Assembly (NCBI GenBank): GCA_027488335.1
Contig: JAIYBU010000020.1
Span: 1-33,920, forward strand
Direction: 5' to 3'
DNA: 33,920 nt
DNA from: Cytophagaceae bacterium
Lineage (GTDB): Bacteria; Bacteroidota; Bacteroidia; Cytophagales; Spirosomataceae
Positions 26,127-32,794 of the stretch are shown here, piece by piece. Position 1 is the stretch's first letter, and every line of letters starts with the position of its first letter. The position numbers and the translations under genes were made by a program. The notes beneath the pieces are model-generated. The model was not told the DNA's origin, did no database searches, and saw only the letters and a list, made by a program, of their open reading frames with translations.

Positions 26127-27521
26127 ATGCCAACCTACAACCAACTCAAACGCCAAATAGATTTGAATCCTTTTGCTGAGTTAATGCTTCGGAACGAACT
26201 AAAGGCACTGCCGAGCATTATTCACGAAAACGAATACATTGATGCCTCGGTGCATGGGTATTGGAATACTCGTCATGTGTTGCTTTTGGCTACTACACAA
26301 CGCATTTTGTTAGTTGATAGCGATAGTTACGGCGATGTTGAAGTCATCGAATTTCCTTATGATAAGACCGTTACTGTGCGTTGTCCAACGGCCGATTCGG
26401 TCGTTTTTGGTACGGCCGAACGTAAGGTAAAAGTCGATAATACGCTCGAAGAATACATTGCTGCTTTCTACGCAGTGGTGCAAGATAGATTGGCAGGAAA
26501 TGAACCAAAATTGTATCGAGAAAGAGATATTTATGCACAAGAAGAACAAAATGGTGAAGTCGAACAGCAAACGGGCAATCCTTTTCATGTGATTTTACGT
26601 GGACTTGATGGGCTATCAAAACTGATACTTCCACAAGCCGAAGAAAGTAAAACACAGTCACTAACCCAAGATTCGCAAGCCACCGTGAAAGGCACAAAAC
26701 AGTCAACCGAACCAGAAAAAACATTGGATGAACTTTTGGCAGAACTGAACGCTCTGGTGGGTTTAGAGAATGTAAAAGAAGAGGTGAAAAGTTTGGTAAA
26801 TGTGCTAAAAATCGAAAAAATTAGAAAAGAACAAGGTATTTCGTTGCCCGAACGCTCGCTGCACATGGTTTTTCATGGAAATCCAGGTACTGGAAAAACA
26901 ACCATCGCACGCTTGCTGGCAAAGATTTTTAAGGCTTTGGGCGTACTGAGTAAAGGACAATTATACGAAACTGACCGCAGTGGATTGGTGGCAGGTTACA
27001 CGGGGCAGACCTCGCTGAAAGTGCGTGAAGTTTGTCAAAAAGCGGTGGGGGGAATTTTGTTTATTGATGAAGCCTACGCTCTCAATACCGAAGACACGTA
27101 TGGCCCCGAAGCTGTGAACACGATTGTGAAATTTATGGAAGATAACCGTAATGATTTTGTGGTAATTGTGGCGGGCTATGAAGAAAAAATGACCGAATTT
27201 ATCAATTCAAACCCTGGTTTACATTCGAGGTTTAATAAATACATCGCTTTCAAAGATTACACACCCGAAGAATTGGTTGATATTTTCTTGTTGCAAACCG
27301 CCAAAGTGCAACTGAAAGTAGATGATGATGCCCAAGAAAAGGTCTATAAGTTATTCAAAGAACTCTACGAAGACCGAGATGCGTCTTTCGGAAATGGGCG
27401 TTTAGCTCGTAATATTTTTGAGAAAACTTACGAAAAACAAGCTAATCGTTTGGTGAATGAAGGCATTGAAAATGCGGATATTAGTCTGATAAAAGAGGAG
27501 GATATTCCTGTAGTGGAGTAG
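26127..27521 (+). CDS. CbbX/SpoVK-like AAA+ ATPase with an N-terminal PH-like domain
   Basis: A 464-aa ATPase. Residues about 28-120 (IIHENEYIDASVHGYWNTRHVLLLATTQRILLVD and following) look like a bacterial YokE/bPH_3-type pleckstrin-homology domain. A Gln/Ser/Thr-rich low-complexity linker covers about 135-205. The C-terminal AAA+ module (about 215-455) has GLENVKEEVKSLV, Walker A GNPGTGKT (251-258), the pore-like segment ETDRSGLVAGYTGQT, Walker B ILFIDEAYAL (D314, E315), IVAGYEEKM and the arginine-finger region NPGLHSRFNKYI. Relatives remodel proteins (Rubisco activase CbbX, EccA); the target here is unknown. ATG 26127 is chosen because upstream codons to 25890 overlap hemN antisense and encode nothing domain-like. 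The 184-bp divergent gap shows only the hemN -7-like element. Confidence 0.88.
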   Translation: MPTYNQLKRQIDLNPFAELMLRNELKALPSIIHENEYIDASVHGYWNTRHVLLLATTQRILLVDSDSYGDVEVIEFPYDKTVTVRCPTADSVVFGTAERKVKVDNTLEEYIAAFYAVVQDRLAGNEPKLYRERDIYAQEEQNGEVEQQTGNPFHVILRGLDGLSKLILPQAEESKTQSLTQDSQATVKGTKQSTEPEKTLDELLAELNALVGLENVKEEVKSLVNVLKIEKIRKEQGISLPERSLHMVFHGNPGTGKTTIARLLAKIFKALGVLSKGQLYETDRSGLVAGYTGQTSLKVREVCQKAVGGILFIDEAYALNTEDTYGPEAVNTIVKFMEDNRNDFVVIVAGYEEKMTEFINSNPGLHSRFNKYIAFKDYTPEELVDIFLLQTAKVQLKVDDDAQEKVYKLFKELYEDRDASFGNGRLARNIFEKTYEKQANRLVNEGIENADISLIKEEDIPVVE

Positions 27522-27585
27522 TTATTTTCTTCAATTTCGCTCACCTACCAACTCATAAGAGTACAATTATTTCAAATACTTTTCA

Positions 27586-27626
27586 ATATTTTCGGTGCTT
27601 GAGCGAAGTCGAAGGTCCGAAAATAT
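27586..27626. repeat. Inverted repeat overlapping the photolyase stop codon
   Basis: ATATTTTCGG (27586-27595) pairs perfectly with CCGAAAATAT (27617-27626) around a 21-nt centre containing TGAGCGAAGTCGAAG. It lies between the convergent AAA+ and photolyase genes, and its last base is the last base of the photolyase TGA. There is no U-tract on either strand, so intrinsic termination is doubtful. Confidence 0.6.
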
Positions 27627-29155
27627 CATAATTCTTCTATATTTTTCAAATAAATTTCGGCTTGTTGTAAAACTTCATTTCTTTGAGTTTCGGGCATTTT
27701 ATTCAGCGTAACATAAGCCATTCCGATACGTGGATTACGTTCGAGTTTAGCTCGATTTCGTTCATAAAAATGCCAGTAAAGCGAGTTAAACGGACACGAT
27801 TTATGGCCAACTTTCTTGCTTTTATCATAAAAACATGAGCCGCAATAGTCGCTCATTTTATCAATATAATTGGCCGATGCTACGTAGGGTTTTGTGCCAA
27901 CAATTCCACCATCGGCATATTGGCTCATGCCACGAGTATTTGTAATTTCGACCCACTCAATGGCATCAATGTAAATGCCCAAGTACCATTCGTCAATTTC
28001 ATCAGGGTTGATGCCCGCCAGCAAACAAAAATTGCCAATAACCATCAATCGCTGAATGTGGTGAGCGTAAGCCAGATTCAGTGATTGCCCGATGGCGTGT
28101 TTCATACAATTCATTTTGGTTTTGCCCATCCAAAAGAAATCGGGAAGTTTTAATTGGTTTTCAAAATAATTAAGTGTTTGAAAATCAGGCATTTTACTCC
28201 AGTAGATACCTCTCATATATTCTCGCCAACCGATAATCTGACGCACAAAACCTTCAATTTGGGCAATACTAATTTGGTCTTGATTTTGTTGCCAATACTC
28301 AACCGCTTGTTCAACTACTTCTAAAGGAGAAAGTAATTTTATATTCATCGAAAACGATAAACGAGAATGATAAATCGACCAATATTGCGTGGCCATTGCA
28401 TCTTCGTACGTGCCAAAATTTGGTAAACAATTTCTCACAAAAAACTCCAATAATTGTAAAGATTCTTCTCGAGTTACTGGCCAGAAAAAGTTTTTGGCGT
28501 TTACGCTGCCAATGGTTTTAATTTCATGGTTTTGTATAAATTCGTAAATATCCGAAACATCTCGACTGAAAACCAAAGGTTCAACGGGTCGGTGTTCTTT
28601 TGGAAGTTTTTTTCGGTTATCGGCATCGTAGTTCCACTGGCCTGTTAGTGGCTCATTTCCGTCCATCAGAATCCCGTATTTTTTTCGCATCATTCGGTAA
28701 AAACTTTCCATTAGAAAAGTCTTTTTACCTTTAAAAAAATCGTCCAACTCGTTTCTCTGGCTCAAAAAATGTTCGGTATCAAAAACTTTTGTAGGAATAC
28801 TGAGTGTGCTTGAAAAAGCCTTTAATTGTTCATCAAGTCGATATTCATCTGGAAGTTGATATTCCAATTTTGTAATTTGATTTTGCTCAATAATCCATTT
28901 AAGGTTTTGGGTCAGCGATTGTGTGTTTCGTTCATCGTCGAGTCTTAGATAAATTGCCTTATTTTCTTGATTTTCAAGATTTTGAGCAAACAAACGCATG
29001 GCCGAAAAGAAGCCAATTACTTTTTGTATATGATGCCGCACGTAGTCAGTTTCCTGTCTCATTTCCATCATTACGTAAAGAATGTTATTGCTTTTTTCTT
29101 GAAACCAAGAATGATTATGATTGAGCTGGTCGCCCAGAATTAGTCGAAGAACCAT
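27626..29155 (-). CDS. phrB: FeS-type (6-4) photolyase / bacterial cryptochrome (PhrB/CryB family)
   Basis: Light-driven DNA repair enzyme that binds FAD, a lumazine-type antenna and a [4Fe-4S] cluster; the family (PF04244) repairs (6-4) photoproducts. The 509-aa length matches Agrobacterium PhrB (about 507). The N-terminal antenna domain begins MVLRLILGDQLN. The FAD domain has WREYMRGIYW and AYAHHIQRLMVIGNFCLLAGI. Cysteines at 350, 438, 441 and 454 (KMNC, DYCGSC, KSCPF) coincide with the cluster ligands reported for PhrB, as I recall the numbering. RGMSQYADGG and the C-terminal GMAYVTLNKM are also typical. The gene stands just downstream of the degenerate-Nudix regulator gene on the same strand (53 bp gap), so it may be co-transcribed with it. 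Confidence 0.95.
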   Translation of the reverse strand: MVLRLILGDQLNHNHSWFQEKSNNILYVMMEMRQETDYVRHHIQKVIGFFSAMRLFAQNLENQENKAIYLRLDDERNTQSLTQNLKWIIEQNQITKLEYQLPDEYRLDEQLKAFSSTLSIPTKVFDTEHFLSQRNELDDFFKGKKTFLMESFYRMMRKKYGILMDGNEPLTGQWNYDADNRKKLPKEHRPVEPLVFSRDVSDIYEFIQNHEIKTIGSVNAKNFFWPVTREESLQLLEFFVRNCLPNFGTYEDAMATQYWSIYHSRLSFSMNIKLLSPLEVVEQAVEYWQQNQDQISIAQIEGFVRQIIGWREYMRGIYWSKMPDFQTLNYFENQLKLPDFFWMGKTKMNCMKHAIGQSLNLAYAHHIQRLMVIGNFCLLAGINPDEIDEWYLGIYIDAIEWVEITNTRGMSQYADGGIVGTKPYVASANYIDKMSDYCGSCFYDKSKKVGHKSCPFNSLYWHFYERNRAKLERNPRIGMAYVTLNKMPETQRNEVLQQAEIYLKNIEEL

Positions 29156-29208
29156 GAAAGTTTTTTCGTAAATGTTTCATGGGTTTAACTAACTATGAAC
29201 TTATTTGT

Positions 29209-29916
29209 TTAAACTAACCCTTCAGGATTTGGAATAAAATTTAAGAACGAATCGCTGTGTTTTTTATATTTTTCATTGTCGAGAGTATAAAGAAATGCCC
29301 CTTTTTTCGAGAAACCTTTTTGTTTTTCTTTCAACTTAATCAAAAGCCCTGTTGATAAAATTTTTCGGCTAAAATTTCGCTTATCAAAATTGCTACCATA
29401 AATGGCTTCATAAAGATTTAATATTTGCGGAATCGTAAATTTTTCGGGCATTAATTCAAAGCCAATCGGGTGGAAAGCGGCCTTATAACGCAGGCGTTCG
29501 ATAGCGATTTTTATCATTTCTCGGTGGTCGAAGAGCAATTCAGGTAAATCTTGCATCGGAAACCATTGTGCGTGGTGCGTGTCCGAAATTTTGGTTTCGT
29601 AGTCTTTTACATTAACCAACGCATAGTATGCCACCGCAACCGTACGCTCAACGGGGTCACGGCTGGGGTCGCCAAAAGCATTGAGTTGTTCCAAAAAAAT
29701 ACCCGTTACGCCTGTTAATTCAAACAAAATTCGCTCGGCTGCTTGGTCGAGACTTTCGTTGGGTTTGAGCCAACCACCCATCAACGACCAAGTATCGTGG
29801 TCGGTTTGTACACCACGTTTTACCAACAAAAGTTTTAATTCTTCTCCATCAAAGCCAAAAATGATGGAGTCGAGAGCCACCAAACATTTGGTCTGTTGTT
29901 TATAAAGTTCTAACAT
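29209..29916 (-). CDS. Nudix-domain transcriptional regulator (NrtR/AraR-like)
   Basis: A 235-aa protein with an N-terminal Nudix domain (about 10-150) and a C-terminal winged-helix region (about 155-235: FTIPQILNLYEAIYGSNFDKRNFSRKILSTGLL). The Nudix box GGWLKPNESLDQAAERILFELTG keeps the first Glu and the Arg but has Ile and Leu where the catalytic REUXEE glutamates belong. This predicts loss of hydrolysis and use as a ligand sensor, as in NrtR (ADP-ribose) and AraR (arabinose) repressors. The typical family phrases NAFGDPSRDPVERTVAVAYYALV and DTHHAQWFP are present. It is divergent from the ABC ATPase, with 131 bp between. An ATAATT-N16-AATTAT inverted repeat (29934-29961) in that gap is a possible operator. 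The effector is unknown. Confidence 0.88.
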   Translation of the reverse strand: MLELYKQQTKCLVALDSIIFGFDGEELKLLLVKRGVQTDHDTWSLMGGWLKPNESLDQAAERILFELTGVTGIFLEQLNAFGDPSRDPVERTVAVAYYALVNVKDYETKISDTHHAQWFPMQDLPELLFDHREMIKIAIERLRYKAAFHPIGFELMPEKFTIPQILNLYEAIYGSNFDKRNFSRKILSTGLLIKLKEKQKGFSKKGAFLYTLDNEKYKKHSDSFLNFIPNPEGLV

Positions 29917-30024
29917 TCAGGGTTTTATAGATTATAATTGTAGGTCATTGTCATGAATTATTAGCAAGATAAGGAAGTAGCTATCCATGCACAACAAAAG
30001 TAGGTATTTTCTCTAAAAAACTCG

Positions 30025-30032
30025 TATTTTTG
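30025..30032 (+). promoter_or_regulatory. Candidate -7 element of the ABC ATPase gene
   Basis: TATTTTTG matches TAnnTTTG exactly and lies 15 bp before the ATG at 30048, implying a very short leader. No -33 TTTG is seen at the expected distance, so the promoter may need an activator. Confidence 0.4.
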
Positions 30033-30047
30033 CACAAAAAACCCTAA

Positions 30048-31025
30048 ATGTCATTGCTAAAAATCAATCATTTACATAAGTCTTTCGAAGGCGTAAAGGC
30101 AGTTAACGATATTTCAATTACGCTCGAAAAAGGTAAAATTTTAGCAATTTTGGGCGAAAGTGGTTCAGGAAAAACAACGCTTCTACACTTAATTGCAGCA
30201 CTCTATGAACCCGATTCTGGAACGCTCACGCTTGATAATGAACGTATTATACCACCATCAGAAAAATTGATTGCTGGGCATCCTGATATTAAATTAGTTA
30301 GACAAGATTATGGGCTTTTTCCAAACATGTCAATTCGGGCCAATATTGCGTATGAATTGCGTTATTATGAAGAAAATTACAGAAACGAACGGGTAGATAA
30401 ACTACTTGAAATTAGTGGTTTAGCTCATATACAACATCATGTGCCTCGACAAGTTTCGGGCGGAGAGCAGCAGCGAGCCACCATCGTAAAAGCCATTGCC
30501 GAAGAGCCAAAATTATTGTTACTTGATGAGCCTTTCAGCCATTTAGATGCTGTCAATAAACGTCGACTAAAAAACGAAGTATTAGACCTCATTAAAGCCG
30601 AAGAAGTCAGTTGTATTTTTGTGACGCACGATGTGGCCGATGCCTACGGAATGGCCGATGAATTACTAATCATGCAAAAAGGTAATGCCCTTCAACTTGG
30701 TTCCCCCGAGGAAATTTATCGAAATCCAATCAATCAATACGTAGCTGAGATTACGGGAGAGGTTTCTTGGAGTTCTGAGTTAGGAGTTCTGAGTTCTGAA
30801 TTAAAACGCTACACTCTTAACTCAGAACTCAGAACTTTCCTCCGTCCTTTGCAGATTCGTATTTCTGAAAAATCAGATATCAAAGCCACGGTATTATCAG
30901 TTAAATTTTTGGGAGCATACTACGAAATTGGAGTACAAGTACAGGATACACAACTAAAAATGTATAGTTTTGATAAACTGAGTGTTGGCGATAATATTGG
31001 AATTGAAATAAAGTCTTCAAGTTAA
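30048..31025 (+). CDS. ABC-transporter ATPase with TOBE domain (FbpC/PotA-like)
   Basis: A 325-aa ATPase of the iron(III)/polyamine/molybdate importer type. Walker A is GESGSGKTT (35-43), the Q-loop is VRQDYGLFPNM, the signature is VSGGEQQR, Walker B is LLLLDEPFSHLD and the H-loop is VTHDVADAYGMADE. Residues about 265-320 form a TOBE-type regulatory domain (LRPLQIRISEKSDIKATVLSVKFLGAYYEIGV). Between the two, residues about 241-263 are encoded by repeated DNA (30769-30836), an in-frame insertion. No permease or binding-protein gene is in the window, so this is an orphan ATPase. The usual -LQ-x-G-x-P-x-x-[IV]-Y-x-x-P phrase (ALQLGSPEEIYRNP) supports the importer class. Divergent from the Nudix regulator. 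Substrate undetermined. Confidence 0.9.
   Translation: MSLLKINHLHKSFEGVKAVNDISITLEKGKILAILGESGSGKTTLLHLIAALYEPDSGTLTLDNERIIPPSEKLIAGHPDIKLVRQDYGLFPNMSIRANIAYELRYYEENYRNERVDKLLEISGLAHIQHHVPRQVSGGEQQRATIVKAIAEEPKLLLLDEPFSHLDAVNKRRLKNEVLDLIKAEEVSCIFVTHDVADAYGMADELLIMQKGNALQLGSPEEIYRNPINQYVAEITGEVSWSSELGVLSSELKRYTLNSELRTFLRPLQIRISEKSDIKATVLSVKFLGAYYEIGVQVQDTQLKMYSFDKLSVGDNIGIEIKSSS
30769..30836 (+). repeat. Direct and inverted repeat cluster inside the ABC ATPase coding sequence
   Basis: GGAGTTCTGAGTT occurs twice, 14 bp apart (30769-30781 and 30783-30795). The second copy continues into a perfect 15-bp inverted repeat, AGTTCTGAGTTCTGA (30785-30799) with TCAGAACTCAGAACT (30822-30836). After one mismatch, TTAA/TTAA extends the stem. 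The element is in frame and translated in the linker between the ATPase and TOBE domains. Confidence 0.85.
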
Positions 31026-31349
31026 AATATCTTTTCAAGTCATAAGAGATAGATAAAAAATCTATTCTTAAAAACTAAAGCAGATATTTTCTGTGTACGT
31101 CGAATGAAATTTAGATAAAAATTTATTCTAATCTTTTGGTTTTGTATCGGTAAATTCTCAACTTTGTATCGGTATCAAGAATGTCTAATTAATTTTAGAA
31201 AACCAACCGAGTCACAAACGCTACGGTGGTCAAAAGATGCGGGCTGTTCTAAAGTCAAAAATGTTTTTGTTTTTCTCTTCAAAAAGCCTTTTTCAATTTC
31301 TTGGCAACTACCAATTTATTTTAAAATCATTAAAAAAAACATAGCACTT
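31026..31349 (+). promoter_or_regulatory. Long non-coding leader of metK with candidate structured RNA
   Basis: These 324 bp carry no convincing gene. They hold a direct repeat TTTGTATCGGTA (31141-31152 and 31163-31174). A potential folded element follows: an outer stem TTTAGAA/TTCTAAA (31194-31200 with 31247-31253) encloses ACC-A-ACCG/CGGTGGT (31202-31209 with 31224-31230), whose loop AGTC (31210-31213) could pair with GGCT (31242-31245) as a pseudoknot. The stretch 31196-31250 is much less AT-rich than its surroundings. I could not match the region to the SAM-I, SAM-II or SAM-SAH consensus. No TAnnTTTG element is evident. Confidence 0.45.
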
Positions 31350-32627
31350 ATGCCTTATTTATTCACTTCTGAATCTGTATCGGAAGGCCATCCAGATAAA
31401 GTATCAGACCAAATCTCAGATGCTCTCATTGATAATTTTATGGCGTTTGACCCTTCTTCTAAAGTCGCTTGCGAAACTTTGGTAACGACAGGTTTAGTAG
31501 TTTTGGCAGGAGAAGTAAAAACACAAACTTACCTTGATGTACAATCTATTGCTCGTGAGGTAATCCGTAAAATTGGTTACACGAAGTCGGAGTATATGTT
31601 TGAAGCAAATTCTTGCGGAATTATCTCGGCTATTCATGACCAATCGGCTGACATCAACCAAGGTGTTGACCGTAAAACTGCTGACGATTTCGAATCAAAA
31701 GCAAATGCTCAAGGTGCTGGCGACCAAGGTATGATGTTTGGCTATGCCACTCGTGAAACCGAAAATTACATGCCATTGGCGTTAGATTTAGCTCACACCA
31801 TTCTCCAAGAAATGTCATATATCCGTAATAATGAGCCAAATTTGATTCCTTATTTACGTCCAGATGCAAAATCTCAGGTAACAATCGAATATTCTGACGA
31901 TAACGTTCCACAAAGAATTGATACAATTGTAGTTTCTACGCAGCACGATGATTTTGCTGATGACGAAACAATGTTGGCGAAAATCAAAGCTGATGTTATC
32001 AACATCGTTATTCCACGTGTACAAGCTAAGTTGAAAGCTGATTTACAGGCGTTATTCAACGACCAAATTACGTACCACATCAATCCAACTGGTAAATTCG
32101 TAATCGGTGGACCGCACGGAGATACAGGTCTGACAGGTCGTAAAATTATCGTTGATACTTATGGTGGTAAAGGTGCTCACGGTGGTGGTGCTTTCTCTGG
32201 AAAAGACCCATCAAAAGTTGACCGTTCGGCAGCTTATGCCACTCGCCACGTAGCTAAAAACTTAGTAGCTGCTGGTCTTTGCGACGAAGTACTCGTACAA
32301 GTTTCTTACGCTATCGGTGTTGCCAAACCATGTGGCTTGTTTATTGATACTTACGGAACTGCCAAAGTTGATATGACTGACGGTGAAATCGCACAAAAAG
32401 TTGGCGAAATCTTCGATATGCGTCCGTACGCAATCGAGCAACGTTTGAAATTACGTAATCCAATCTACTCAGAAACAGCCGCTTATGGCCACATGGGACG
32501 TAAAAACGAAATCGTAACAAAAACTTTCAAAGGGCCAGATGGCACAACAGTTACGAAAGAAGTAGAACTTTTCACTTGGGAAAAACTTGACTACGTTGAT
32601 GCTGTAAAAGCAAAATTCGGTCTATAA
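31350..32627 (+). CDS. metK: S-adenosylmethionine synthetase
   Basis: Makes S-adenosylmethionine from methionine and ATP; cytoplasmic. The 425-aa product starts at ATG 31350 ([28 protein letters not shown]), which is the conserved family N-terminus with the ATP/metal-binding GHPDK. Further signatures are [34 protein letters not shown] and [23 protein letters not shown]. The stretch of open frame before 31350 (to 31164) has no family counterpart and is treated as leader. The length is somewhat above the 384 aa of E. coli MetK, as in other Bacteroidota, mainly through internal loops. It has a strong terminator 20 bp after the stop. Confidence 0.97.
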   Translation: MPYLFTSESVSEGHPDKVSDQISDALIDNFMAFDPSSKVACETLVTTGLVVLAGEVKTQTYLDVQSIAREVIRKIGYTKSEYMFEANSCGIISAIHDQSADINQGVDRKTADDFESKANAQGAGDQGMMFGYATRETENYMPLALDLAHTILQEMSYIRNNEPNLIPYLRPDAKSQVTIEYSDDNVPQRIDTIVVSTQHDDFADDETMLAKIKADVINIVIPRVQAKLKADLQALFNDQITYHINPTGKFVIGGPHGDTGLTGRKIIVDTYGGKGAHGGGAFSGKDPSKVDRSAAYATRHVAKNLVAAGLCDEVLVQVSYAIGVAKPCGLFIDTYGTAKVDMTDGEIAQKVGEIFDMRPYAIEQRLKLRNPIYSETAAYGHMGRKNEIVTKTFKGPDGTTVTKEVELFTWEKLDYVDAVKAKFGL

Positions 32628-32647
32628 TTTTTTTGAGTTTAAGATAG

Positions 32648-32678
32648 AAAAACGGAAGTCGAAAGGCTTCCGTTTTTT
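32648..32678 (+). terminator. Terminator of metK
   Basis: AAAAACGGAAG (32648-32658) pairs perfectly with CTTCCGTTTTT (32667-32677) around an 8-nt loop, followed by a T-rich tail. Confidence 0.92.
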
Positions 32679-32739
32679 GTTTGTGAAAGTTAAAGTTTCT
32701 ATCTTGTGTTTTACGTGTAAAAACATTCCCCAAAAACAC

Positions 32740-32772
32740 TTTGTTCAATCTGAAAAAGAATGAGTAATTTCG
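32740..32772 (+). promoter_or_regulatory. Candidate promoter of the NlpC/P60 gene
   Basis: TTTG (32740-32743), a 21-bp spacer and TAATTTCG (32765-32772), which is one mismatch from TAnnTTTG. The ATG at 32795 lies 22 bp downstream, consistent with the short leaders of other genes here. Confidence 0.5.
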
Positions 32773-32794
32773 CAGTAAAAAACTATCAATCTGA

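Noticed and set aside
31164..31349. N-terminal extension of MetK from a TTG codon
   Set aside because: The family N-terminus starts at ATG 31350. The extension encodes Lys/Phe-rich sequence with no homology I recognise and covers the structured leader.
31166..31349. SAM-I riboswitch (TATCAAGA at 31173 and GGCAAC in the later leader)
   Set aside because: The GGTGGAGGGA-type core and the GAAGCC-GGCAACC arrangement are missing, and the two fragments are too far apart and in the wrong context.
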